Part shown: positions 37,825-53,716 of the stretch, one piece after another
How the letters are laid out: each line of letters begins with the position of its first letter
Numbering within the stretch: the first letter of the stretch is position 1
Source: Stenotrophomonas cyclobalanopsidis
GTDB taxonomy: Bacteria > Pseudomonadota > Gammaproteobacteria > Xanthomonadales > Xanthomonadaceae
NCBI RefSeq assembly: GCF_008710035.1
Contig: NZ_VYKI01000011.1
Coordinates: 34,059 to 98,058 of the forward strand
Length of the DNA stretch: 64,000 nt
Direction of reading: 5' to 3'
Made by a program: the position numbers and the translations under genes
Notes under the pieces: generated by a model
Told to the model about the DNA's origin: nothing
The model's input: the letters and a program-made list of their open reading frames with translations, nothing else
Database searches by the model: none

Positions 37825-39723
37825 CTACAGCTGCTGGGCCTTGCCGCTGGCCATGGCGCGGCCGATCACCTGCTTGGCCTGGGCCGAGGCCTGTGCCTGC
37901 AGCTGCGCCTGGCGTTCACCCAGTTCCGCCTGCTGGCTGCCCAGCGCGGCCTGGCGCAGGCCCAGCTGGGCCTGCTGGTTGGCCAGTTCGCTGATGTCGT
38001 GGCTGTGTGCGTCCTGCAGGTCCTGCATGGCACGACGCACTTCGGCGTCGGCCGCGCGGGCAATCGCGGCATCGTCGACCACACCACGCGTAGCCCGTGC
38101 CGCCTCGGCCGCAGCCTCACGGTTGATGTCGGTGGCGCGCACAGCCTTGCTTGCCGCCTGCGTCGCCACGCGGGCGATTTCACGCGCATGTACCGCCTGC
38201 CTACGGCCCAGCTCGCCCTGCTGGCGCCCCAGTGCACCCTGCTCGCGCCCCAGTTCACCCTGCTGCCGGCCCACTTCCGCCGACTGCGCGTAGACGCGCT
38301 GCAGCGGCTGGATCAGCGCCGGGTCACGCACGGCGTAGCGCTTGTTGCCCTCGCGGAACCACAGCACCGGACCTTCGCGGCCGACATCGCGGCGGGCCTG
38401 CTTGATGTCGTCGATGGTGGCGCTGGCGTAGCTGCGGCCGTGGTCGATCAACACGTGGCCGCGCTCCATGGCGTTGCCCAGGTGCAGCTGGCCTACGGTG
38501 GTGAAGCTGTCGTCATCGTCTTCATCGACCGGCGGTGCAGGCGGTGCAGGCGGCGCGGCGGGAGCGGCCGGCGGTGCCGGCACGGCAGGCAGCGCACGCG
38601 CCGGGGCGGCAGGCGCCTTCGGTGCAGCGGGCGACACTACCGCAGCCGGCGGCGACGGCGGGGCGGGCGGTGCCGGCGGCACCGGGGCGGCCACCAGCTG
38701 CATGGGCGCCACGCTCAGCGCCAGTACCAGGGTGGTCAGCGCGGCCGCCAGCACGCGCGGGCAGGACCGGCGCGGCTGCAGCGATAGCAGGCGGCGCTTC
38801 AGGCTGGTGGTGCTGGGTGCGGCACTGGCCACGCCCAGATGCGGCGCGGGGGCCACGCCCAGCTGAAGCAGCAGGCGGCCGTAGGCGTGGCGGCTGGCAC
38901 CGTGCTGGCCGACCACTGCGGCATCCACCGCTTCCTCGCGGGCCTGGGCATATTCGCGCACGGCCAGGCGCAGCAGCGGATGGAAGAAGAACAGGTGCTG
39001 CGCCAGCGCAGGCATCAAGCCCCACAGCAGGTCACGGCGCTGCATGTGCTGCAGCTCGTGGGTCAGCGCCAGATCCAGCGCATCGCCCTGCAGGGCATTG
39101 GCACCGGCCGGCAGCAGCAGCACCGGGCGCAGCGGGCCGACCAGCTGCGGCGCATCCACCTGTTCGCTCATCCACAGGCGCGGTGCGCGGCGCAGGCCGT
39201 GGGCATCGGCAGCCAGCTGCAACGCCTGCACCAGGGCAGCGTCTTCGCAGGGGTGCGAGGCGGCCAGCAGCGCGCGGCACTGGCGCCACTCACCGAAGGT
39301 GCGCCACGCCATCACCAGCACGCCGGACAGCCACAGCGCAGTTAGAGCCAGCGCCCACCAGGCCATCGGCGATACGCCGCTGCCGATCGTCGCAGCGATG
39401 TCGGGGGCCTGGTCGATCGGCGCGGTGGCCAGCAGGTTCGCCGAGAGTTCCGGCGCCATGGGATGGATCGCATCGGCGGCCAGGTCGGTGGCACTCATTG
39501 CCATGGCCTGCGGCGCCGGCAGCCAGGCCAGCTGCAGCGGCTGGCTCCAGAACAGGCCCAGCACCGCCTGCAGCGACACCAGCCACCACAAGCGGCAGCG
39601 GGTGCTGGCCGACAGCGAAGGCAGTGCGCGGCACAGCCCGTACACCAGGGCCACCAGCAGCACGGTCTGCAGGCTGGTCCAGCCCAGGCGTTCCAGCAGG
39701 GAAATCAGCATCGTGGTGTCCAT
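37825..39723 (-). CDS. BlaR1/MecR1-like M56 membrane metalloprotease
   Basis: A 632-residue protein. Membrane helices lie near residues 15-35, 42-65, 115-140 and 330-350. The zinc protease motif HELQH (residues 222-226) precedes FFFHPLLRLAVREYAQAREEAVDA. This is the M56 module that cleaves BlaI-type repressors. Unlike BlaR1 there is no penicillin-binding sensor domain. Instead a Pro/Ala-rich stretch (about 350-400) leads to a periplasmic region and a coiled segment with repeats of the kind GRQQGELGREQGALG and QQAELGERQAQL. The signal sensed is unknown. It lies three bases after the blaI-like gene and is co-transcribed with it. Confidence 0.85.
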   Translation of the reverse strand: MDTTMLISLLERLGWTSLQTVLLVALVYGLCRALPSLSASTRCRLWWLVSLQAVLGLFWSQPLQLAWLPAPQAMAMSATDLAADAIHPMAPELSANLLATAPIDQAPDIAATIGSGVSPMAWWALALTALWLSGVLVMAWRTFGEWRQCRALLAASHPCEDAALVQALQLAADAHGLRRAPRLWMSEQVDAPQLVGPLRPVLLLPAGANALQGDALDLALTHELQHMQRRDLLWGLMPALAQHLFFFHPLLRLAVREYAQAREEAVDAAVVGQHGASRHAYGRLLLQLGVAPAPHLGVASAAPSTTSLKRRLLSLQPRRSCPRVLAAALTTLVLALSVAPMQLVAAPVPPAPPAPPSPPAAVVSPAAPKAPAAPARALPAVPAPPAAPAAPPAPPAPPVDEDDDDSFTTVGQLHLGNAMERGHVLIDHGRSYASATIDDIKQARRDVGREGPVLWFREGNKRYAVRDPALIQPLQRVYAQSAEVGRQQGELGREQGALGRQQGELGRRQAVHAREIARVATQAASKAVRATDINREAAAEAARATRGVVDDAAIARAADAEVRRAMQDLQDAHSHDISELANQQAQLGLRQAALGSQQAELGERQAQLQAQASAQAKQVIGRAMASGKAQQL

Positions 39724-39726
39724 GGC

Positions 39727-40113
39727 TCAGCCCTCGTGGCGACGCGATTGGAGTTGGGCGACCAGTGCTTCCAGCTCGGCCAGCTCGTTGTCACTGACTT
39801 CCTGGCGCTGCGACAGGTAGGCCACGAACGGCGACACCGAACCCTGCAGGGTGTTGTCGACGAACTGGGCCACGGCGCCCTGCAGCACGCTGTCCGGGCC
39901 ACGGGTGGCCTGGTAGCGGTAGACGCCCTCCTGCTGCTCGCGCTGAAGATATCCCTTGGCGCGCAGCCGCTCCATCATCGTCAGCACGGTGGAACGGGCC
40001 AGCCCGCGGGCCTCGCCGTAGCCACTGGCGACCTCGCCGACACTGGCCGGCGCATGTTCATCGATGTACTGCAGCAGGGCCAGCTCCTGGTCCCCGATGG
40101 TCTTGCCACGCAT
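39727..40113 (-). CDS. BlaI/MecI/CopY family repressor
   Basis: A 128-residue repressor: winged helix at about 1-75 (IGDQELALLQYIDEHAPASV, GLARSTVLTMMERLRAKGYL) and a C-terminal dimerisation helix region. It should bind the dyads at 40126-40172 just upstream and be cleaved when the M56 protease is activated. The ATG at 40113 is chosen because an upstream extension would cross the operators and the REP hairpin. No beta-lactamase gene is in view, so the regulon is open. Confidence 0.9.
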   Translation of the reverse strand: MRGKTIGDQELALLQYIDEHAPASVGEVASGYGEARGLARSTVLTMMERLRAKGYLQREQQEGVYRYQATRGPDSVLQGAVAQFVDNTLQGSVSPFVAYLSQRQEVSDNELAELEALVAQLQSRRHEG

Positions 40114-40125
40114 GACACCACTCCA

Positions 40126-40172
40126 TTGACTACACGTGTCGTTACTGTCTGCGTGACGACAGTTGTAGTCAA
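40126..40172 (-). promoter_or_regulatory. BlaI-type double operator
   Basis: Two boxes fit the TACA-N2-TGTA rule of BlaI/MecI sites: gactaca-cg-tgtcgt (from 40128) and gacgaca-gt-tgtagtc (to 40170). Together they form one larger palindrome with outer ends ttgactaca and tgtagtcaa. They begin 13 bases upstream of the blaI-like start, so the pair is autorepressed. Confidence 0.8.
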
Positions 40173-40212
40173 CCCCCCGGAAGTCATGGGCCGACGAACG
40201 GTAGGGGGTGTC

Positions 40213-40252
40213 GGGGTCAGAGCCCTTTCGCCTGCGAAAGGGATCTGACCCC
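40213..40252. repeat. 40-bp REP-like hairpin (copy B)
   Basis: ggggtcagagccctttcgcc-tgcgaaagggatctgacccc, the inverse orientation of the copy at 30363-30402 with two differences. It is followed by a SMAG-like word (ccggccagcggccgccactacc, 40256-40277). It lies between the blaI operators and the end of the SDR gene. Confidence 0.75.
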
Positions 40253-40283
40253 ATACCGGCCAGCGGCCGCCACTACCGTCGGC

Positions 40284-41390
40284 TCAGCCGTGCGGCCCGC
40301 CCATCACCGGCAGGATGACCCCGCTGATGTAGCTGGCGCATGCGGGCGAAGCCAGGAACACATAGGCCGGTGACAGCTCTTCCGGCTGCGCAGCTCGTCC
40401 CATGTCGCTGTTCTTGCCGAACTCGGCCACGTCCTCGGCCGGCTTGTCGGCCGGGTTCAGCGGCGTCCACACCGGGCCCGGCGCCACGCAGTTGACACGG
40501 ATGCCACGCGGCAGCAGCTGGCTGGCCAGCGCCTTGGTGAAGGCATGGATGGCACCCTTGGTGGCCGAATAGTCGATCAGCGCCTTGCTGCCGAACAGAC
40601 CGGTTTCCGAGCCGGTGTTGATGATGCTGGCTCCCTCGCCCAGATGCGGCAGCACCGCCCGTGCCATCTGGATGTAGCCGCCGATGTTGGTCTGCAGCGT
40701 CTCCTGCAGGTGCGCGTCTTCCAGGTCTTCCAGGCGCTCGCAATGCAGCTGGAACGCCGCGTTGTTGACCAGGATGTCGATGCCGCCGAAGGCCTTGGCC
40801 ACCTGCTTCACCGCCTTGTTGCAGAAGCGCGGATCGCGTACGTCACCGGCGATCACCACGCAGCGCCCGCCTTCGCGTTCCACGTGCTGGCGGGTGATGT
40901 CCGCATCCTCCGCTTCATCCAGATGCAGCACGGCGACATCGGCGCCTTCGCGGGCGAACAGCACGGCCACGGCGCGGCCGATGCCTGAATCACCGCCGGT
41001 GATGATGGCGCGCATGCCCTGCAGCTTGCCACTTCCCACGTAATCCGGTGCAAGGAAGCGCGGTGCGAGTTCGAGTGCGTGCTCGTGGCCGGGCTTGGCC
41101 AGGTGCTGGGCCGGCATCGTTTCCGGCTGCCGGCGTGCGCCGGCCTGAGTGGCGGTCTTCTTCGTCGCCTTCCTGGTGGCGCGTGCGTCCTTGGCTTTCT
41201 CCTGGTCCTGCAGGCGCCGCTGTCGCGATGCCACGCGGGCCGCGCGCGGGTCGCTGGACGCGGCCTTGCGGGTGGCGGTCTTCACGACGCGCGGGCGGTC
41301 GGTTTCGGCAACGGTCTTCGTCGCGGTGCTGCCTTTGCGCACCTTGGGCGATGCCTTGCGGCGGGCGGGGGTCTTCTTGGCGGTGGCCAT
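40284..41390 (-). CDS. SDR oxidoreductase with histone H1-like N-terminal tail
   Basis: A 368-residue protein. Residues 1 to about 95 are rich in Lys, Arg, Ala and Thr (ATAKKTPARRKASPKVRKGS), like the tail of histone H1 or bacterial AlgP/HC1 proteins. The rest is a classical SDR close to YghA and Bacillus GsiB-region general-stress dehydrogenases: TGGDSGIGRA binds NAD(P), NNAA follows, and YSATKGA gives the catalytic Tyr-Lys. Plain relatives lack so long a basic tail, suggesting nucleic-acid or polyanion binding. The start at 41390 has GAGG upstream. No operon partner. Confidence 0.8.
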   Translation of the reverse strand: MATAKKTPARRKASPKVRKGSTATKTVAETDRPRVVKTATRKAASSDPRAARVASRQRRLQDQEKAKDARATRKATKKTATQAGARRQPETMPAQHLAKPGHEHALELAPRFLAPDYVGSGKLQGMRAIITGGDSGIGRAVAVLFAREGADVAVLHLDEAEDADITRQHVEREGGRCVVIAGDVRDPRFCNKAVKQVAKAFGGIDILVNNAAFQLHCERLEDLEDAHLQETLQTNIGGYIQMARAVLPHLGEGASIINTGSETGLFGSKALIDYSATKGAIHAFTKALASQLLPRGIRVNCVAPGPVWTPLNPADKPAEDVAEFGKNSDMGRAAQPEELSPAYVFLASPACASYISGVILPVMGGPHG

Positions 41391-41417
41391 GCAGGTCTCC
41401 TCGGGAGGGAATGGGGT

Positions 41418-41440
41418 TGCCGGCCAGCGGCCGGCACTAC
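41418..41440. repeat. SMAG-type palindrome
   Basis: tgccggccagcggccggcactac: gccggcc and ggccggc arms with GTAG at one end on the minus strand. It lies upstream of the SDR gene, in its likely leader or promoter area. Confidence 0.65.
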
Positions 41441-41584
41441 CGGGGGCGGCGTGCGCCGCTCGTGCAGTCTCTCCATCTCGCCTGTCAGCGGCAGTGAGCG
41501 CACCGTGTCCATCGCGTGCACGGCTTCATTCCGCCACTACGCGTGTCGTCGCACTCTTCAGGCCACGACACGAGGAACGTCCCC

Positions 41585-41929
41585 ATGAAGCATGCCCTTG
41601 CCACCGCCGCCGCCTGTTTCGCCCTTGCTGCCTGCAGCAGCACTCCGGTTGCCCAGATCCAGCCGATCGATGGCGTGATTTCCGGCCAGTGCCACACCAA
41701 CATGGTGCGCGGCGCGGTCGGCCTGGCTGCCTCGGCAGTCACCATCGAACGCGCGCGCGTGGACAGCGACAGCCTGCACGTGCAGGTCCTGCGCGGCAGC
41801 CGCGAGCGCAGCGGCAACACCGCCAGCGGCAATGCCGATCCGGCGGCAGGGGCGGCACAGGAAGGCGGTGATCGCCTGACGATTGAAACCGGTCGCACCA
41901 ACAACATCACCGCCATCTATTGCGGGTAA
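41585..41929 (+). CDS. Small lipoprotein, I78-inhibitor-like
   Basis: A 114-residue lipoprotein with lipobox LAAC (Cys17). The mature part has GQCHTNMVRGAVGLAAS, a strand pair (SLHVQVLRGS ... DRLTIETGR) and an ending AIYCG, the Cys...Cys-Gly layout of I78 serine-protease inhibitors, interrupted by a Gly/Ala-rich insert near residues 75-95. I78 membership is probable but weaker than for the other two. It stands alone between the SDR and topoisomerase genes. Confidence 0.65.
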   Translation: MKHALATAAACFALAACSSTPVAQIQPIDGVISGQCHTNMVRGAVGLAASAVTIERARVDSDSLHVQVLRGSRERSGNTASGNADPAAGAAQEGGDRLTIETGRTNNITAIYCG

Positions 41930-41934
41930 CCGCC

Positions 41935-41955
41935 GTCGAGCAAGCTCGACGCTAC
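41935..41955. repeat. SMAG-type palindrome
   Basis: gtcgagcaagctcgacgctac, ending in the inverse of GTAG. It lies in the 33 bases between two convergent genes, a typical SMAG position, and probably folds in both transcripts. Confidence 0.7.
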
Positions 41956-41962
41956 GAGGATC

Positions 41963-43015
41963 TCAGGCGCGGCGCTTTGCCAGCCGCCGCGCCCGGCGCA
42001 GCACTTTCAGCGTGGCCTGCTCCCACTGCCGTGGGCCGCGCAGACCGGCCAGCGCAGTCAGTTCGCCACGCTCCCAGCCGGCAAACACGCACGGGTCGAT
42101 ATACGCCTTGCGGCAGACCGCAGGCGTATTGCCCAGCCGTGCGGCCACCTGGCACACCACCTCGCGCTGCGCCTTGGCCAGCGCACGCTGGCTGGAAGGC
42201 TCCGGCAGCTCGGTGGCGGCGAAAGTCTGCACCGCCGCCAGGGTCCCGCCCCAGGTACGGAAATCCTTGGCGGTGAAGTCCTCGCCCATCACCTCGCGCA
42301 GGTAGTCGTTGACCGCACCGGAATCGACCGGCTGCACGACACCGTCGTCGTCGCGGTACTGGAACAGCGCCTGCCCTGGCAGCTGCTGCACGCCGCGCAC
42401 CAGCGTGCCTAAGCGGCGGTCGCCCACGGTCACCTCATGCAGCTGCCCGGACTTGCCACGGAAGCGCATGCGCACGCGGCCCCCGCGCAGCAGGTCCAGG
42501 TGACGGTTGCGCAGCGTGGTCAGGCCATAGGACTTGTTTTCCTTGGCATAGGTTTCATTGCCCACCCGCACCAGGGTGTCGGCCAGCAGCGCGACCACCA
42601 CCGCCAGCACCTTCTCACGCGGGTAACCACGCTGCTTGAGGTCGCGGCTGAGCCTGCGGCGCAGGGCAGGCAGCGCTTCGCCGAAGGCGATGGTGCGGTC
42701 GAACTTGCCCGAATCACGCATTGCCGCCCAGTCGGCGTGATAGCGGTACTGCTTGCGCCCGCGCGCATCGCGGCCAGTAGCCTGCAGGTGGCCGTTGGCG
42801 TGCGCGCATATCCACACGGCGTTATAGGCCGGCGGGATGGCCAGCGCGCGGATGCGCTGGAGGGTGGCGGCATCGCGCACCGCATGGCCATCGGCGTCGC
42901 GGTAGGCAAAGCCCTTTCCTGCGCGGCGCCGGCTGATGCCGGGCTGGGTGTCATCGACATAGCGCAGGCCCGCCGCGCGTGCGGCCTGTCGTTCGGGGGT
43001 GGGGGTCGTGGGCAT
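41963..43015 (-). CDS. DNA topoisomerase IB
   Basis: A 350-residue type IB topoisomerase of the compact poxvirus-like bacterial group. It nicks one strand by a 3'-phosphotyrosyl link and relaxes supercoils of both signs. The N-terminal domain (about 1-90) has AIPPAYNAVWICAHANGHLQ. The catalytic domain carries VRVGNETYAKENKSYGLTTL, the KSGQ-type lysine segment, KDFRTWGGT with catalytic arginine, and the nucleophile tyrosine in CRKAYIDP. ATG 43015 is used; one four codons upstream is possible. The gene is accessory and monocistronic. Confidence 0.9.
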   Translation of the reverse strand: MPTTPTPERQAARAAGLRYVDDTQPGISRRRAGKGFAYRDADGHAVRDAATLQRIRALAIPPAYNAVWICAHANGHLQATGRDARGRKQYRYHADWAAMRDSGKFDRTIAFGEALPALRRRLSRDLKQRGYPREKVLAVVVALLADTLVRVGNETYAKENKSYGLTTLRNRHLDLLRGGRVRMRFRGKSGQLHEVTVGDRRLGTLVRGVQQLPGQALFQYRDDDGVVQPVDSGAVNDYLREVMGEDFTAKDFRTWGGTLAAVQTFAATELPEPSSQRALAKAQREVVCQVAARLGNTPAVCRKAYIDPCVFAGWERGELTALAGLRGPRQWEQATLKVLRRARRLAKRRA

Positions 43016-43132
43016 GGCTGGCAGCATGGACAGCGCCGTGCAGCCGACGCGTCAATAACGCAAGACAAACACGTGAGGATGGGTTCGCGGCTATGCTCGG
43101 GTCTTCACGGTCCCTTCTCTTCCGGAGTCATG

Positions 43133-43522
43133 ATGTCGTTCCAGATCCGCGCCCGTTCGCTCTCCGCCCTGCTGCTGCCGGCCGTACTGGCGTTGTCCGC
43201 CTGCCAGGCGCCAGCGCTGGATGAGCAGGATGCGGCCACCGCCCACGCCCAGCAGGCCGCCGAAGCCGCCAAGGCTCCGGCCGATGAAGCCGGCAAGGCC
43301 ACCGAAGCTCCGCCGGCCGGCAACTGTGATGCCAGCCAGGTGCAGAGCCTGGTCGGCCAGGCCTACACCGATGCGCTGGGCAAGCAGGCCCAGGAAGACG
43401 CCGCCGCCAGCCAGGTGCGCGTGCTCAAGCCCAACGACGTGGCCACGATGGAGTTCCTGGGCGATCGCCTGAACATCGAAGTGGACGCAAAGGGCTTGGT
43501 CAGCGGCGCCCGCTGCGGCTGA
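43133..43522 (+). CDS. Lipoprotein of the I78 protease-inhibitor family
   Basis: A 129-residue lipoprotein: lipobox LSAC (Cys24), an Ala/Glu-rich linker (about 25-60), then CDASQVQSLVGQAYTDALGK, VRVLKPNDVATMEFLGDRL, IEVDAKGLVSGARCG. This closely matches the I78 pattern including VRV, DRLNI and the final Cys-Gly. GGAG lies five bases before the ATG at 43133; an ATG one codon earlier is too close to it. It is followed by a clear terminator at 43532. Confidence 0.85.
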   Translation: MSFQIRARSLSALLLPAVLALSACQAPALDEQDAATAHAQQAAEAAKAPADEAGKATEAPPAGNCDASQVQSLVGQAYTDALGKQAQEDAAASQVRVLKPNDVATMEFLGDRLNIEVDAKGLVSGARCG

Positions 43523-43531
43523 GTGAAAGCC

Positions 43532-43559
43532 AACGCCGGCAAGGGTTTGCCGGCGTTTT
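43532..43559 (+). terminator. Intrinsic terminator after the I78 lipoprotein gene
   Basis: Stem aacgccggcaa / ttgccggcgtt with a short ggg loop, followed by TTTT (to 43559). Strong stem and T run nine bases past the stop. Confidence 0.85.
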
Positions 43560-43644
43560 GGTTGCACGCGCAACCGTGTATTGCGGCGTTGCAGCAACTA
43601 TGCTCTAGTCGAAGCATCCGGTGGCCTCACGATGCGCTCCAGGG

Positions 43645-43680
43645 AATGAGCGGGCACGAGTGTCCCCGCTCATTTCATTT
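43645..43680 (+). terminator. Leader hairpin upstream of gltB, possible attenuator
   Basis: A perfect 10-bp stem (aatgagcggg / cccgctcatt) with a 10-base loop, followed by TCATTT, lies 16 bases before the gltB start. It looks like an intrinsic terminator placed in the leader, so gltBD may be controlled by read-through, or the hairpin may hide the ribosome-binding site (gaggtagag). It may instead just end upstream transcripts. Confidence 0.5.
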
Positions 43681-43695
43681 CGCATCGAGGTAGAG

Positions 43696-51716
<8,021 letters not shown>

Positions 51717-51877
51717 GATTACTCCTCAGGCCGCAGGCCGGACACGCGGCTGCACGAAGCAGCGGCCACCTGTCACGCTAGCGACGCGCCCCGCAGCGAC
51801 AATGAGGAAAATTGCAAATCGCTCAAGTGATACTGATAGCGACATACACTGCCGCTTCCACCACTGAGGAGCCCGCG

Positions 51878-52747
51878 ATGCGCATCGGCCTGGCCGCCAA
51901 CCGCCTGCACCACCATGACGCGCGTGCCGCGCTGTTCCGCTGGCTGCGTGCCAGCGAGCCGGGCCTGCGCGAGCTGGGCGTATCCCTGCATGCGGTCGGG
52001 CGTACCCACGACGCGATCGAGCGCAATGGCTTCCTGTCCGGCTATGCGGGCCTGCATCGCTATCCCTACGGCCGCCAGGGCGGCCTGATGAAGCTGGTGG
52101 CCGAAGTGGTCGGCATGGGACCGGAGCGCAGCCTCGATGGTGCGATCTACCTGATCGATCCGGTCGACCCGTCGTCGGTGTTTCCCGAGGCGACCGCGCT
52201 CAAGCGGCAGTGCGTGATCCACGGCAAGCCGTTCATTTCGACCGTGGCCACCGCGCGCGACTGGATCGAGATCGAACGCGTCCACGCCGGATTGGCCGCC
52301 GATGCCGGTGCTGATGACCTGCATGCGTTCGAAGGACAGACCCTGGCGCTGATCGCCCACGATGCGATGAAGCCGGCGATGCTGGCCTTCGCCGACGAGC
52401 ATTTCGACGTGCTGGCCCGCTTCGGCGAGCGCGTGGCCACCGGCACCACCGGCCAGCGCCTCAACGAATTGGCGTGGAGCCGCGGCTGGCCCACCGATGC
52501 GCCGTGGGTGACGCGCTACCAGAGCGGCCCGATGGGCGGCGATGCGCAGATTGCTGACCGCGTGCTGGAGGGTCGCTGCCAGCGCGCGATCTTCTTCGAG
52601 GATCCGCACGTGGCGCGCCAGCATGAGGCCGATATCCAGCTGCTGGAGCGGGCGGTGACGACGGTGACCGACCAGGCGGTGTGCATTACCGCACCGCGGG
52701 TGGCGGCACGCTGGGCGGCGGGGGCGGCGCTGCGCGGGGCCCGGTAG
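51878..52747 (+). CDS. Tandem methylglyoxal synthase-like protein
   Basis: A 289-residue protein whose C-terminal half (about 155-285) matches methylglyoxal synthase: LALIAHDAMKP, ATGTTGQ, SGPMGGDAQ with catalytic Asp222, and FFEDPHVARQHEAD with His249 at the place of E. coli His98. The N-terminal half (1-150) repeats the same layout (GRTHDAI, GGLMKLVAE, DGAIYLIDPVDPSS, STVATARDWIE) but lacks the Asp and His, so it is a degenerate copy. The enzyme would make methylglyoxal from dihydroxyacetone phosphate, a bypass of lower glycolysis under phosphate shortage. GAGGAG precedes the ATG; divergent from the kinase gene. Confidence 0.75.
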   Translation: MRIGLAANRLHHHDARAALFRWLRASEPGLRELGVSLHAVGRTHDAIERNGFLSGYAGLHRYPYGRQGGLMKLVAEVVGMGPERSLDGAIYLIDPVDPSSVFPEATALKRQCVIHGKPFISTVATARDWIEIERVHAGLAADAGADDLHAFEGQTLALIAHDAMKPAMLAFADEHFDVLARFGERVATGTTGQRLNELAWSRGWPTDAPWVTRYQSGPMGGDAQIADRVLEGRCQRAIFFEDPHVARQHEADIQLLERAVTTVTDQAVCITAPRVAARWAAGAALRGAR

Positions 52748-52903
52748 AGCCGAGCCCATGCTCGGCTGCTTCTCGTCGGGGGGACTGGAAACCCCGCGCT
52801 GCGCGCGCTCCTGTAGAGCCGAGCCCATGCTCGGCTGCTTCTCGTCGGGCTGACCGAGAACCCCGCGCTTCGCGCGTAAGCCGAGCGTGGGCTCGGCTCT
52901 ACA
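52744..52903. repeat. Cluster of three SMAG palindromes
   Basis: Copies at 52744 and 52813 (gtagagccgagcccatgctc then ggctg) in the same orientation, and an inverse copy ending gctcggctctac at 52879-52902. They are joined by a shared linker with ccccgcgct and cgcgcg, the same linker as in the array at 53717-54176. The first begins within the last codons of the upstream gene. Confidence 0.8.
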
Positions 52904-52914
52904 CAATGTCGCGA

Positions 52915-53127
52915 TTTGCACGTTCACGGGCGGGATCATTCATGGGCGGGAGCCCGCGATGATCTGCAAACTTTTCGAACTTTCCAACAATTCTCATTGG
53001 CTGCACGGGCGCTGCGTGCAAATCATGTCGAGCCACCGACAACGGATGGCACGGGCTTGCAATCCCGTTGTGTAGATGCGTTGTTTACGCTTGTCAGTCG
53101 GCGCCGCTCTTTCCTTGTTGAGCGGCG
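52915..53127. other. Gene-free stretch with nested inverted repeats
   Basis: Between the SMAG cluster and the next gene (52904-53285) I see no convincing gene. 52915-52970 can fold as tttgca ... gatcat ... gcgggagcccgc ... atgatc ... tgcaaa. A second hairpin (cgccgctc / gagcggcg) is at 53102-53127. This could be a structured or small RNA, or simply GC-rich background. Confidence 0.3.
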
Positions 53128-53285
53128 TCGACTGGCAATCCGTCTGTGCCTCTATGGCGGACGGTGCGTGGGGGCCCTGTGCCCGCCGGCGTTCATGCAT
53201 CTACCACCGGTATTGCAACCACGTATCGTCCGCCACCTCCGCATCTGCGGGGTGGCTCTCTCTGTAACATGCACAGGAGACCGCC

Positions 53286-53687
53286 ATGAGCGCGCATCGC
53301 TATCCCTGCTTGTTCGCCACATTGGGCGACGCTGCCAATCAGCTGCCCGATGAAATCGCCCAGCCGCTGGAAACCACCCTTTCGGCCAGTACGGCCACCG
53401 ACGGCATCACGCTGCTGGACAGCCTGCAGCGCATCGGCCACAGCGAAGGCATGGACGGCCAGCCATTGCAGCGCACAGGGCGGACACCGGGGCAATGCGT
53501 GGCGTTGTCCCGCATCCAGCGTGCCAATGCAGGGCTGACCTTCCTGCTGGAGCTGCTACATGCCATCGAGCGTGTCCGTGTGGACGGCGATATCAGCCAG
53601 CACCTGGGTGACGACGCGAGGGACAGGCTGCTGCTGGCCTGCCGGGGATTGTCGGAATACGTGGATCTTCAGGTGGAGGCCGCCTGA
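53286..53687 (+). CDS. Hypothetical protein
   Basis: A 133-residue soluble, mostly helical protein with no signal peptide and no recognised motif. Residues 50-75 (HSEGMDGQPLQRTGRTPGQC) look like a loop between two helical bundles; the second half (ANAGLTFLLELLHAIERVRV) is amphipathic. AGGAG is well placed before the ATG and codon use resembles the neighbours, so it is probably real. It is flanked by SMAG clusters on both sides and shares no operon. Confidence 0.6.
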   Translation: MSAHRYPCLFATLGDAANQLPDEIAQPLETTLSASTATDGITLLDSLQRIGHSEGMDGQPLQRTGRTPGQCVALSRIQRANAGLTFLLELLHAIERVRVDGDISQHLGDDARDRLLLACRGLSEYVDLQVEAA

Positions 53688-53716
53688 CGGTGAACCGTTA
53701 TTGGCCGCGCTGCGCG

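Noticed and set aside
37825..40113. Calling the BlaI/BlaR1 pair a beta-lactam resistance system
   Set aside because: There is no penicillin-sensor domain and no beta-lactamase gene in the window.
53076..53267. A 63-codon frame in the gap before the hypothetical gene
   Set aside because: No ribosome-binding site, no motif, and it covers a hairpin; not enough support.
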